The notes beneath the pieces were generated by a model. The model had not been told where the DNA came from and made no database searches. It saw only the letters and a program-made list of their open reading frames with translations. From Bretschneidera sinensis (lineage: Eukaryota > Streptophyta > Magnoliopsida > Brassicales > Akaniaceae), in NCBI GenBank assembly GCA_023935145.1, contig CM043703.1:28069727-28133726 (forward strand): 64,000 bases of DNA. The letters are read 5' to 3'. This document shows positions 36,483 to 47,860 of this stretch, one piece after another. How positions within the stretch are numbered: the stretch's first letter is position 1; every line of letters starts with the position of its first letter. Position numbers and translations under genes: made by a program.

Positions 36483-37592
36483 TAAGAGACATTTCAAACC
36501 TTAAGGCTAGTTTTGTGAGACTTGAGAACTTTTCTACACGTACAAGCATATAATAAGAATATGTACAGGAATTACTTGCATAAGTAGTGTGTTCAGGGCT
36601 TGTTTAAATTATTATCGATAAAGATCGAACAATAACTTGTTTAGATTTGATTATGAATTTGACTAGGCAATTGACTATAGTTTAATATGAAAATTGACCT
36701 CTAATCCTAGAATTTCGAGTAGAAAATGAATTTCTAACTAGAATTATAGGAAAATTATTCTTCCACTTCTTCATAGAGGTAGGCTTTCCCTTCACCGTAT
36801 TTTTCTACGCCCTTTGGCTCAAAACTACCCAGCCGTACTCCACATGACTAATTTGGAAAACAGTTTTGAAAACATTTATATTAAGGAGCCCATCAACCTT
36901 TTAACAAATATAAATGACTACTACTAAAAAGACAAATAGAACTAGGTACCAACTGATAAAGGGCTATGTCGTAGTGGTTCAAGATGAAGTAGATGAAGAG
37001 GTGAAGAGGGAGCTAAAGACCAGCCTTAAACGAGTGCGTGTACAAGCATAACTGGTAAGAACCAACCTCTCGAGGGTCATCGTAGGCTCTCTCTCCTACA
37101 CTGACTATCATAAGTGAATACTCAACTAGGATTCTATATTTTTCCTTTAGGCTTGTAAAGTCTTCCTATCCTAATTCCTTTGGCTCATCCTCAACATTAA
37201 AAGAAATATCCCTCGCATCTAAGGCTAGAACATCTTGTATATCTTTCTACGTGTACTCATCCTTCAAGGAGAGAGTGGTGGTTTCTTCCTTAACCACCAC
37301 CTCAAGATCCAAACGAAATCCCTCTATATGAGATTCGACCGAAGAGCTACTCACCTCGACCTCCGAGGAACTAAATGGACTACTGCTATATTATAAGAAC
37401 CAAATAATGGCTATTGAAAAGCCAATATAATTGCATGTGAGATATTTAACCTTCTAACAGTATTGTGAGCTAAATTATGGTTGTATTATAGGCTTATGTA
37501 CGAGTATGGGTAATGAGATAGTAATGGTTTACATTGTAATTAAATTATCATTGTGTTGCTTGTATATAGTTTCGTTTCAATAAAAAAAAAAA

Positions 37593-37669
37593 AACTTTAT
37601 CTCATGAACACAAAATGAACAGAGAAAAAAAATGAATAGAAATGAGTTTCAATCTCTTATGTACAAAAA
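37593..37669 (-). repeat. 77-bp inverted piece of block V'
   Basis: AACTTTATCTCATGAACACA through GTACAAAAA is the reverse complement of the start of V' (about 26818-26895). It joins U' on the left and mid-Q on the right, and V' and P are missing here. Confidence 0.75.
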
Positions 37670-39251
37670 TCTTCTTATATATTTTGTCTATTTTTGACCT
37701 CATAGATTCATGACCATACTTGCGGCTATGTTGCAGCCCAGTGGTTGCCAGATGTGCAACTGAAATAGCCTACAAATCCACGCAAGTTTTTCTTCATAAA
37801 AATCCGTGGCTAGTTTCTCATACAACAATTTTGATGGTTGCCAGATATGAGGCTGAGACAATTGTCAAATCCACGACAAAAATGGCCTTCAAATCCGCGG
37901 CCTGGTAGCTTGTGCAATAGTTGCGATGGTTGCTTGATCAATGATCAAAATGGTCGAATATACAAGGTGGTGGATTATTGGTGCAATTGTTTTGATTATA
38001 GTCACCAGGTCCTTGACGACTCTATCCTTTGTCTAGATCTGGCTTGGACATCCGACATAAGCTGTATCTGATTTTTCCTTTTCTTTTTGGAATTATATTC
38101 TTTTTATTATTTTTTCTTGATTATTGTAGTTTTTTTATTTAAAAAAGTTGTGTTCTTATTGCTTGATTTATATAGTTCTTGAACTGATTTTGAAATTTTT
38201 TTGTTGTAATTGTTTAAAATTAAGATTATTGTTGTTTATGATAATTAACACAAATTTTGAGTTTGAAATTTATTTTTAGAATTAATATTACTATTTTCTT
38301 TTTTAAAATTAAGATAAATTTGAAGTATGAAAAAGTAAAAGTATTTATCAATAATTAATTGACAGTGAACGGTAATTTGGAGTTCTTTAAAAAAATTACT
38401 TTATTTACTTACTTTTTAACATAAATACTAACTGATAACTAACGAGATTTCTAACCGAGAGAGATAACAAAATTCCAAACTATGAATGGAAAATAATTTT
38501 TTTGCTTTTGAATTCTTAAAAAAAAAATATATAAAATAGAAAGGTATTAACTGAAAATGAGAAACTATATTTTTCTAGCAAACTATGAATCATATACTCT
38601 GTCTTCCTCGCATAACTTTTTCTTGATTGATATTGTTCCACTAGTAAATGCTTAAAGTATCAACTCTTTGTTTTCTTTATTGAATACAAGTTATTAACTG
38701 TCTAATATTTATTATGAGGAAATTTGTGAATTCACTGACCATTTTATCAGTGAGTTCTTGGAGGTTCAAGGCAGATATTCAGCTTCAAAATGTAGTGGGC
38801 ACTCGCTGGAGACCTCCGGCTAGGGGTTGGGTTAAAATAAATACTGATGGGGCAATGTCTTCCTTCAGGGCTAAGGAAGGGATTGTTCTGGACGAGAATG
38901 GAGAGTTTCTGGTTGCAATGTCTTGTAAGATTAATAGCATAGTGGATCCAGAGTTTGTAGAAGCAATGGCAGTGAGAGAGGTGATTGACTTTGCTGAGGG
39001 ATTGGGCTTGCAGCATGTTGTTTTTTGAGACTGATTGCCTTTGTGTGTCTCAGACAGTTCAGAGAAATGCTAAGTGTTGGAGACCCCAAATAACAAAATG
39101 ACCCAATACTTAATAAAAGGTCAAATCACAAGACTTTACTAATTGATCAAATCAAGTTGATTTCCAACAGGATTTGTCCACAATGGATCCTGTTATTAAT
39201 GGTATCGAAGCTCTCCTTGAGAACTGCTGTGCGTGGAAGATTTTTCATGCA

Positions 39252-39256
39252 CCTAG
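39252..39256 (+). repeat. target-site duplication CCTAG, left of copia
   Basis: Repeated at 44609-44613. The paralogous sites near 5058 and 32592 carry one copy of CCTAG in the same context. Confidence 0.95.
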
Positions 39257-39684
39257 TGTTGGATCATAAACTTGATCCATTATGGGAGTCCAAAACCAAA
39301 CTCAATCAAATTGGAGTCCAAGTCCATAATCAAGGTCCAAAACTACAAGCATTCTACCTAGAATTTTTTTGGTGTGGTAGTTGAGCATGTGAATCATTTG
39401 GTAACCTAAAATATTATTAGAACCACCAAGAAAAATGAGGTGTATGGTTGTTGTAATTTTGGATTAGTTTATTTGTGTGGTGTAGGATTGTTCTTAAGTA
39501 GTATAAATACCCCTCTCCATTTTGGTTTAATCATCAAGAAGAAGCAAGAGCTTCTAAGTGAGTGAAGAAGCAAAGCCTTCTAAGAGTGAGTTCTAGTATC
39601 TTCTTTCTTTTGAGTGAGAGTGCTCTTGTAATATCTCTTTGAGTTTGAATAAGAGTTGTTTGTGTGAGTGTTTTATTTCCAACA
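39257..39684 (+). repeat. 5' LTR of copia
   Basis: TGTTGGATC...TTCCAACA, 428 bp. The only difference from the 3' LTR is AAAGCCTTC here against AAAGTCTTC. Confidence 0.97.
39502..39509 (+). promoter_or_regulatory. TATA box of the copia LTR
   Basis: TATAAATA in GTAGTATAAATACCCC, with transcription expected about 25-30 bp on. The same box lies at 44426-44433 in the 3' LTR. Confidence 0.75.
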
Positions 39685-39687
39685 AAG

Positions 39688-39699
39688 TGGTATCAGAGC
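39688..39699 (+). other. primer-binding site of copia, tRNA-Met type
   Basis: TGGTATCAGAGC, 3 bp after the LTR end. Confidence 0.9.
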
Positions 39700-40093
39700 T
39701 TGAGTTGGAAAGTATACACCATTGCATATCAAATCGAAGGTCTCGACGAGAGAAATCCGACGCCGCCAGAATCTCCCCGATCGGAGTTCAGACGCGCCTC
39801 CACGAGCCGCCGGAAGATTGCTGCCAGAAAACCGAATTGACTCACGGAGTTAAGCTGGGTCAGCCGAGTTGGAGCCGAGTTGACCGAGCCATAAGCCTGT
39901 TGACCGAGCCGCTTGACCGAACCGCTTGAGCCGAGTTGACCGAGCATTCAAAGTCAACTGTTGACCAGGTTAGTGTTGACTTTGACCGTTGACCGAAAGT
40001 TGAAAATTTTGACCTGGTCCCTCCCAAAGTTTTTCAACATTCCGGATCTATCTACGCAATCAGAATTTCCAAATTCTCAACATATTGAGTGAT

Positions 40094-41076
40094 ATGGCAA
40101 ATGGTGTGGCATCCTTCCAAGTCCCGACGCTCATCAATAACAATTACGACAACTGGAGTATCAAGATGAAGGCTCTTCTTGGCGCACATGATGTTTGGGA
40201 TATCGTAGAAAAAGGTTTTAGTGAGCCAGATAACGAAGCTGCGCTGACCACAGCTCAAAAGGATAGTTTGAAAGATGCGAGAAAGAGAGACAAGAAAGCT
40301 CTCTACCTCATCTATCAAGCATTAGATGATGATGTTTTTGAGAAGATTTCGAGTGCAAGCTTTGCTAAGGAAGCGTGGGAAAAGCTGCAAACCTCTTACA
40401 AAGGATCCGAGCAAGTGAAGAAGGTCCGTCTCCAAACATTAAGAGGTGAATTCGAATCCTTACACATGAAAGTATCTGAGTCTATTCAGATTATTTCTCA
40501 AGAGTAGTAGCTGTTTCTAATCAATTAAAAAGAAATGGTGAAAAGTTAGAGAATGTGAGGATAATAGAGAAGATACTCCGTTCATTAGATTCCAAATTTG
40601 AGCACATCGTCGTGACGATTGAAGAAACTAAAGACTTGGAAGAAATGACGATCGAGCAACTCCAAGGATCATTACAAGCATACGAAGAGAAGCATAAGAA
40701 GAAGCAAGGGTTTACTGATCAACTCCTCAAGCTGCAATTCAAGGATATGCATGAAAGCCAAGGAGATGATAGAAACCAACGTGGCCGAGGCAGAGGTAGA
40801 GGCCGTGGACGAGGAGGAAATCGCGGTCGTGGACGAGGTTGGAATTACAACAACAACAATTCCAACAATAACTACGAGAAAGGAGAAAGCTCAACGCGAG
40901 GCCGTGGAAGAGGCAATCTAAACTCGAGGAATGACAAATTTCAAGTTCGATGCTATAATTGTCAAAAGTTTGGGCATTATGCTTCAGAATGTAGAGCTCC
41001 TAACAACAGAATTGAGGAGAAGGCCAACTATGTGGAGGAGAAGACCGATGATAAAGAAACTCTTCTTCTAGCATGA
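40094..41076 (+). pseudogene. copia gag with one frameshift and terminal TGA
   Basis: The first ATG is at 40094 (MANGVASFQVPTL). A copia-type gag (UBN2 family) follows, with YDNWSIKMKALLGAHDVWDI and AWEKLQTSYKG. Loss of one base near 40485 shifts the frame into a TAG at 40505-40507. The proper frame resumes at once and is open to 41076: RIIEKILRSLDSKFEHIV, an Arg/Gly-rich tract (about 40785-40920) and the CCHC knuckle CYNCQKFGHYASEC at 40951-40992. TGA at 41074-41076 then stops it where close relatives read through into protease, probably from a Cys codon. Apart from these two changes gag is well preserved, consistent with the young LTRs. Confidence 0.92.
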
Positions 41077-44000
41077 AAAGAGACTGATGGTGTCCAAGCA
41101 AAATCCTGGTATCTTGACAGTGGTGCAAGCAATCACATGTGTGGAAGGAAAGACATGTTTGTGGAGCTGGACGAGTCAGTAAGTGGAAATGTCTCATTTG
41201 GCGATGATTCCACAATAGCGGTAAAAGGGAGAGGTAACATTCTTATCCGTTTGAAAGATGGGAGACATCAGTTTATTTCCAATGTCTACTTTGTGCCCAA
41301 TATGAAAAGTAACATCTTGAGTTTAGGACAACTGTTAGAGAAAGGTTATGATATTCATATGAAGGATCATAATCTTTCTATAAAAGATGATAAGAATAAC
41401 TTCATTGCTAAAGTACCGATGTCAAAGAATAGAATGTTCCTGATCAACATACAAAACGATGTTGCAAAGTGCTTGAAAGCTTGCTACAGAGATGCATCAT
41501 GGCTATGGCATCTTCGTTTTGGGCATCTAAATTTTGGAGGTCTAAAGCTGCTATCCAAGAAGGAGATGGTGAAGGGACTACCTTGCATCAACCATCCTGA
41601 CCAGCTTTGTGAAGGGTGTTTAGTCGGGAAGCAATTCAGAAAAAGCTTTCCAAAGGAGTCAAACTCAAGAGCCAAGAAGCCACTCGAGCTCATCCATACC
41701 GATGTGTGCGGTCCTATCAAACCAAGCTCTCTCGGTAACAATAACTATTTTCTTCTCTTCATTGACGATTTTTCAAGAAAAACGTGGGTATATTTCTTGA
41801 AACAGAAGTCAGAAGTTTTCGAAGTCTTCAAGAAGTTCAAAGCTGCAGTAGAGAGAGAAAGTGGTAGAAAGATCAAAGCTATGAGATCCGACCGAGGAGG
41901 AGAATTTACTTCTAAGGAGTTTCAAGAGTTCTGTGAAGCAAATGGAATTCGTCGACCAATGACAGTTCCTAGATCCCCTCAACAAAACGGCGTAGCGGAA
42001 AGAAAGAACCGAACTATCCTCAACATAGCTCGGAGTATGCTCAAAAGCAAGAAACTACCCAAGGAGTTTTGGGCTGAAGCAGTGGCGTGTGCGGTCTACT
42101 TATCCAACAGATCTCCAACAAGAAGTGTTTGGGGAAAGACACCGCAAGAAGCATGGAGTGGAAGAAAGCCCGGCATCTCCCACCTAAGAGTTTTTGGAAG
42201 CATAGCCCATGTTCATGTTCCAGATGAGAAAAGAACAAAGCTTGATGATAAAAGCGAGAGTTTCATCTTCATTGGCTATGATGCAAATTCAAAAGGCTAC
42301 AAGCTGTACAATCCAAACAATAAGAAGGTTGTGATCAGCCGAGATGTGGTGTTTGACGAAGAAGGACTATGGGATTTTGGATCTCATATAGATGACTTCA
42401 ATTTCTCTCCCCCGTTTGAAGATGAGCTGATACAAATAGAACAGCCTGGAGAAGCCCAACAAGAGCCAACAACTCCACCTACTTCACCAACATCAACTAC
42501 CCACGGAGACGAGTCACCTTCATCATCTTCAAGTGGGAGTCAAAGTGAAAGAGATGTGCAACGAACAAGAAGCCTTCGAGATCTCTATGAAGTGACTGAA
42601 CGACAAGATAATCTTACATTATTTTGTTTATTTGCTGATTGTGAACCAATGAACTATCAAGAAGCTGCAAAAGAAATGGAGTGGAGAGATGCGATGAATG
42701 AAGAAATCAAGGCTATCGAGAAGAACGACACATGGGAACTTATTTCACTTCCCAAAGGACACAAGGCGATAGGTGTCAAATGGGTCTACAAAACAAAGCG
42801 AAATGCTAAGGGAGCGATTGAAAGACACAAGGCGAGGCTTGTTGCAAAAGGCTACAGTCAAAAAGCTGGAATTGACTACGATGAGGTATTCGCCCCTGTT
42901 GCTCGGTTGGAGACTGTTAGACTAATTATTTCCTTGGCAGCTCAAAACAAGTGGAAGATACAACAAATGGATGTAAAGTCTGCCTTCCTAAATGGAGTTC
43001 TTGAAGAGGAAGTCTACATTCAGCAACCATCAGGCTACGAAGTCAAAGGCCACGAAGACAAGGTGTTGAAGTTGAAGAAAGCTCTTTACGGGTTGAAACA
43101 AGCACCAAGGGCATGGAATAGCCGAATCGACAAGTACTTCCAAGAGAATGGCTTCAACAAATGTCCCTATGAGCATGCTCTATATATCAAGATCAAAGAT
43201 GGAGATATTTTAATCGTGTGCCTCTATGTGGACGATTTGATCTTCACCGGAAGCAACCCAAGCATGTTCAACGAATTCAAGGAAGTGATGACGAAGGAAT
43301 TCGAGATGACAGACATGGGGCTCATGGCGTACTACCTTGGCATTGAAGTTAGGCAACAAAATGATGGAATTTTCATTTCACAGGAAAGCTATGCAAAGGA
43401 GATCCTGAAGAAGTTCAAGATGGAGAACTGTAAGCCGATAAGCACACCGATGGAATACGGAGTCAAGATGTCCAAACATGAAGAAGGCGAAAGTGTAGAT
43501 CCAACATTTTTCAAAAGTTTGGTGGGAAGTCTACGCTACCTAACTTTCACGAGATCCGATATTCTTCACGCAGTTGGATTGGTTAGTCGCTACATGGAAT
43601 CTCCAACAACCACCCATTTTAAAGCCGCAAAGAGAATTCTTCGCTATCTAAAAGGTACAATTGACTTTGGCTTGTTCTATTCAGTTTCTAATGATTACAA
43701 GCTTGCTGGATATAGCGATAGTGATTGGGGTGGAGACATAGATAATCGAAGGAGCACTACTGGATTCGTATTTTTCATGGGAGATACTGCTTTCACATGG
43801 ATGTCAAAGAAACAACCGATTGTCACATTGTCCACTTGTGAAGCAGAATATGTTGCTGCTACCTCATGCGTTTGTCATGCAATTTGGCTTAGAAATCTAT
43901 TGAAGGAGATAGGCTTGATTCAAGAAGAGCCGACCAAGGTTTATGTCGACAACAAGTCAGCCATTGCCTTAGCAAAGAATCTAGTATTCCATGATCGAAG

Positions 44001-44193
44001 CAAGCACATCGATATTCGCTACCACTATATAAGGGAGTGTGTTGCAAGAAAGGATGTGCAAGTTGAATATGTGAGGTCACAAGATCAAGTTGCTGATATT
44101 TTTACTAAGCCACTGACAAGCGAAAACTTCATAAGATTAAGAAACTTACTAGGGGTCACAAGATCAAGTTTAAGGGGGGGTGTTGGATCATAA
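41077..44193 (+). CDS. pol: copia pol polyprotein (protease-integrase-RT-RNase H), intact frame
   Basis: The frame continues from gag past the TGA; the first ATG is 41137 (1018 codons). The protease motif YLDSGASNHM lies just upstream, with the catalytic Asp codon at 41116. Residues below count from 41137. The pre-integrase zinc site is H125, H130, C158 and C161. Integrase has D189, D252 and E288 (DD35E). RT begins near WELISLPKGHKAIGVKWV (533-550), has D612 in QMDVKSAFLNG and YVDD at 697-700. RNase H has the acidic residues at GYSDSDW (861/863), CEAEY (902/904) and VYVDNKSA (938), ending near IFTKPL. Together these would make, integrate and copy the element DNA in cytoplasmic particles and the nucleus. 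No stop interrupts it, so all catalytic residues are present. Expression needs read-through or reinitiation after the TGA. Confidence 0.97.
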   Translation, partial: KETDGVQAKSWYLDSGASNHMCGRKDMFVELDESVSGNVSFGDDSTIAVKGRGNILIRLKDGRHQFISNVYFVPNMKSNILSLGQLLEKGYDIHMKDHNLSIKDDKNNFIAKVPMSKNRMFLINIQNDVAKCLKACYRDASWLWHLRFGHLNFGGLKLLSKKEMVKGLPCINHPDQLCEGCLVGKQFRKSFPKESNSRAKKPLELIHTDVCGPIKPSSLGNNNYFLLFIDDFSRKTWVYFLKQKSEVFEVFKKFKAAVERESGRKIKAMRSDRGGEFTSKEFQEFCEANGIRRPMTVPRSPQQNGVAERKNRTILNIARSMLKSKKLPKEFWAEAVACAVYLSNRSPTRSVWGKTPQEAWSGRKPGISHLRVFGSIAHVHVPDEKRTKLDDKSESFIFIGYDANSKGYKLYNPNNKKVVISRDVVFDEEGLWDFGSHIDDFNFSPPFEDELIQIEQPGEAQQEPTTPPTSPTSTTHGDESPSSSSSGSQSERDVQRTRSLRDLYEVTERQDNLTLFCLFADCEPMNYQEAAKEMEWRDAMNEEIKAIEKNDTWELISLPKGHKAIGVKWVYKTKRNAKGAIERHKARLVAKGYSQKAGIDYDEVFAPVARLETVRLIISLAAQNKWKIQQMDVKSAFLNGVLEEEVYIQQPSGYEVKGHEDKVLKLKKALYGLKQAPRAWNSRIDKYFQENGFNKCPYEHALYIKIKDGDILIVCLYVDDLIFTGSNPSMFNEFKEVMTKEFEMTDMGLMAYYLGIEVRQQNDGIFISQESYAKEILKKFKMENCKPISTPMEYGVKMSKHEEGESVDPTFFKSLVGSLRYLTFTRSDILHAVGLVSRYMESPTTTHFKAAKRILRYLKGTIDFGLFYSVSNDYKLAGYSDSDWGGDIDNRRSTTGFVFFMGDTAFTWMSKKQPIVTLSTCEAEYVAATSCVCHAIWLRNLLKEIGLIQEEPTKVYVDNKSAIALAKNLVFHDRSKHIDIRYHYIRECVARKDVQVEYVRSQDQVADIFTKPLTSENFIRLRNLLGVTRSSLRGGVGS
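44172..44180 (+). other. polypurine tract of copia
   Basis: AAGGGGGGG directly against the 3' LTR start at 44181. It overlaps the last codons of pol (RGGVGS runs into the LTR). Confidence 0.85.
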
Positions 44194-44608
44194 ACTTGAT
44201 CCATTATGGGAGTCCAAAACCAAACTCAATCAAATTGGAGTCCAAGTCCATAATCAAGGTCCAAAACTACAAGCATTCTACCTAGAATTTTTTTGGTGTG
44301 GTAGTTGAGCATGTGAATCATTTGGTAACCTAAAATATTATTAGAACCACCAAGAAAAATGAGGTGTATGGTTGTTGTAATTTTGGATTAGTTTATTTGT
44401 GTGGTGTAGGATTGTTCTTAAGTAGTATAAATACCCCTCTCCATTTTGGTTTAATCATCAAGAAGAAGCAAGAGCTTCTAAGTGAGTGAAGAAGCAAAGT
44501 CTTCTAAGAGTGAGTTCTAGTATCTTCTTTCTTTTGAGTGAGAGTGCTCTTGTAATATCTCTTTGAGTTTGAATAAGAGTTGTTTGTGTGAGTGTTTTAT
44601 TTCCAACA
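44181..44608 (+). repeat. 3' LTR of copia
   Basis: 428 bp, same termini as the 5' LTR, followed by TSD CCTAG at 44609-44613. Confidence 0.97.
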
Positions 44609-45536
44609 CCTAGAACATGTAATGAAGCAGCTCATTACTTAGCCAAGAATGCTCTTACTATCGAGGAGCGTTGTTTGGTTAGAGGATGCACCAAATTTTC
44701 TTGCTCCTTCAATTGCAAAGGACTCCATGTTTAGAGTTTTGACAGTAAATGAAAGTTTATGTTCATTCTCAAAAAGAATAGAAAAAATTACATTTTTCCA
44801 CCTATAATATGGCTTAACCGACACATAAGGACCCGTAGTTTCAAAATATACAGATACACTTGGAATATACATTTTTGGATTTAAGAATACAGATATCCCC
44901 ATTGTTAAAATAACTGTTAGTAAAATTTGTTATCTCTGGTCATCCACCATTACACATCAGCATTTTTTAAGAAATAGCCCCATATTATCCATGACAGATA
45001 CCCCCCACCTTAAATACCCAAAACTCATCGAAGGACTGACCAAGACTACCTTAAATACCCAAAACCCATCTAAAATTTATAACTCCCCTTGAGTTTTGTG
45101 TACCTTTCACAAACCAAACCAAAGTCAGATCCAAAAGCTAAACTAGAAGATTCAACACGTTTTCAATCTGTATCTTTGAGTAACAAACAAGGGAAATTCA
45201 TGTACGCTTTCTTTTCCATTTTGTTTCTTCTTTTCTCTACCGAAAAAAAAATACAAAAATCAGATCTTCAATGGTAAGAATCTGTTTGGCATAGAAACAA
45301 AGTGTGTGTTTATCAATTGTTGGGACAAACTGCAATGATGTATATACAAATGTCTGACTCCACGTGTTTTCAGCGCAAGCACCACTTATTGTGCCATCTT
45401 TTGAGAATAACAATTACATTTCTCTTATCAAAATTAGTATTTTGATTCTGAGAAAAACACATATTTGAGTTCATCTAAGTAATTTCCTGTTCCACAATGC
45501 CCAACAAAAACGGTAGACAGGAAATCACCTTGACAG

Positions 45537-45553
45537 TTTTTTTTTTTTTTTTT
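45537..45553 (+). repeat. poly-T tract (T17) in block S
   Basis: Paralogous to T27 at 5978 and (TA)n at 26039. Confidence 0.9.
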
Positions 45554-47464
45554 ATCTTTCTCTGATAACGAAGTACTAGTAAAATGGTATAATTAAAACC
45601 CAAGCAAACCGCTCCAATCCTAATGCAAAGGCTTCACCCATTCAAACCCATCTTTTGATTCTTGAACCCACCATCACCAAAAACCCTATGGGGAGAATAT
45701 GAGGCTGAAGAAGCTGGGGGAGTGTATGAGCTGTTACCGTCAACAGTCCTGTTAATTCAATAAATTTTATAAATCAACACCCCATGCCTCTAAAAAATTA
45801 ACACTCTTTCCTATCTCTCATCTCCATTTTGTAAAAATGTTCAATGATCTTCTCATCACTTGCTTCATATATAGGTTATTCCCATATGCTTTCCCAAATT
45901 CATATAACTATGTACACATCAGGGGCATCAACTAGAGCTCTGTTCTGATCGAGGACATTAGATCTAGGAGAAGAGTTAGAAAGGGAAGAGAAAGAAAGAA
46001 AACCAGATCCAGGAGAAATAAGCTGTCCTTGTGGGTATGGAGGGATTCTGTCGCAAGGGGGGAAGAGAGAGAATGTGTGTGATGAAATGTTGACTTATGA
46101 TCTGATAGGTTAATTTAAACGGGTGCAATTGAGTCTTTCACAAATTTATGTTAATACGTAACAGAGGTGTAACAGTCAATCTTGGTCAAAGGGGATATCT
46201 GTATATTTTGAAACTATGGGTCCTTATTTGTAGGGTAAGCCATACTATAAGTGGCTAAATGTAATATTCCTAAAAAAAAAATATTATGAAGAATGATTGG
46301 ATCCACTACAACATCTATTAAAATGCCTTAGGAAAATATTTAACGTTACTTACAATTTTGATCCCTAAGTTTGGGACAGATAATAATATAGTCCTCGATG
46401 TTCTACTTTTTTCAATTAAATCATAAAAGTTTAAATGCGTCAATGTAGTCCTTTTTACTAATTTTGTAAAAAAATAACAAAAAATTCAATAATTTTTTTA
46501 TTTAATCAAACTAATAATTTAATTAAAAGATAAAAAATCTTCTCTCTCCTCCATCCTCTGTACTCACTTCCTCTTTCTTTTGTTTCTCTCTTGCAGTAGA
46601 TCGTATGTGATAAGAGAGTGGCTTCATGAAGCGCGCGCCATGATGTGCCTGTGTCTGCTGTGGTGCATATTGTGACCACGTCTAACAGTGCGTGCAGATT
46701 GTAGCTTCCTCTCTTAGGGCAGATCGTGACCCATCGTAGTGAAGGGTTGTGTCTACCAGTCCGAATATAGCCTTGTTGTGAAAGAGGAGAAAGAAGGAAA
46801 AGGGTAAGGGAGGAGAAAGAGAAAAGGAAAAGGTAGAGAAAGAGATCATCATGAGTGTGTAGAGAGAAGAGATTTTTTTAGGAGTTAATCAAGAAACACA
46901 TGCACATACAAGGAAGGGAAAAAGAGAGTTACGCTATGAGACTGACTACACACGCCAACTCCCAAAATATTCCTAACTTTTACGTCGCTTATATGGAACT
47001 CTCCTTGATAACATCTTTTCGATTTGGGATGGATGGTTTTTTCTGGGAACTTTTTTGTTCCTTTTCATTTTTTTGAGGATTTAATCCAGAAACACATATG
47101 CAGAGAGAGAAGAGAAATTAGGGTTATTGAATTTTTATTTTATTTTCATGTACTCTAGTATTATATTAATATTATTGTGTTAATTAAATAAATAGTTATA
47201 AAAATAAATTTTCTGTTGGTTCTTTTGACAGAGTTAGTAAGCAATTCTACACTGAATCAGTATGAAAAGTTGGAGGATTTAATTTAAAAAATTAAATTGA
47301 GGATTAAATTATTATCTATGCTTAAGTTTAATGACCAAATTGTAAATAACCCAATATTTAATATTTTGGTAAAAAGGCAAGTAATTATTCGAAAAAAAAT
47401 ATTATAACACTGTATAAGGAATTAAAAGTTGTTAATTTCAGACGCATCTAGGATGCCTTTGCCA

Positions 47465-47860
47465 AAAAAAATTGCCTTGCGTGGTGAAAATTTACTTTTG
47501 GTGGTAAATTTCATACTTTTGATGATGAAATACATACTTTTAGTGGTATTTTTTTTTTTATTTTAACCATCAATATTATTATTTTTACTAAATTTTCCAT
47601 CAAAAGTATAAGTTTTATAGGGTAGACTCCACAGTTAAGGTGGGATCTAGATTACCTTTCCAAACAATAACAAAAGATAATTGCCTTAAGTGGGAAAAAT
47701 AAACTTTTTGTGATAAATTCATATTTTTTTATGGTAAAACACATACATTTTCTATGGTAAAACTGCATCAATATTTTTATTTTTATCACAGAAGTATAAA
47801 TTAACCATAAAAATACATGTTTTACCACAAAATATCTAAGTAAGACAAATTATCTTCCTT
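47465..47860 (+). repeat. MITE-like inverted segment, copy 3
   Basis: Same foldback as 7890-8300, slightly shortened near 47590 and 47765. Confidence 0.45.

Larger units (their letters stand above)
29870..37592 (+). repeat. array unit 4 (mid-P, Q end, R, S, T, V, W, U)
   Basis: Two deletion joins occur inside P/Q, at about 30666 (TTTGCC/CTTGCC homology) and 31078. R through W is otherwise complete, with W passing directly into U at about 36805, the junction that proves head-to-tail order. Runs include G11 at 33688-33698 and T33 at 36447-36479. Confidence 0.7.
39257..44608 (+). mobile_element. young Ty1/copia LTR retrotransposon (5352 bp)
   Basis: Both LTRs are 428 bp, with tRNA-Met-type PBS, gag, pol in copia order (protease, integrase, RT, RNase H), a polypurine tract and 5-bp TSD. 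By direct comparison the LTRs differ at one base. The pol frame is open throughout, but gag has a frameshift and a TGA separates gag from pol, so this copy probably cannot make its own particles unless it is helped. Confidence 0.97.
38714..44735 (+). pseudogene. RNase H-like fragment, copy 5, split by the copia element
   Basis: This is the best-preserved N-terminal part: 104 codons from MRKFVNS through WRPPARGWVKINTDGAMSS, GIVLDENGEFLVAMSCKINS and DPEFVEAMAVREVIDFAEGL to QHVVF. An extra T near 39026 then shifts the frame. The domain continues at 39184-39256, is cut after ...CACCTAG, and resumes at 44609 with CCTAGAACATG and the NEAAHYLAKNALTIEE helix. It contains the Asp, Glu and Asp positions of an RNase H fold, though split over frames. 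Confidence 0.75.
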
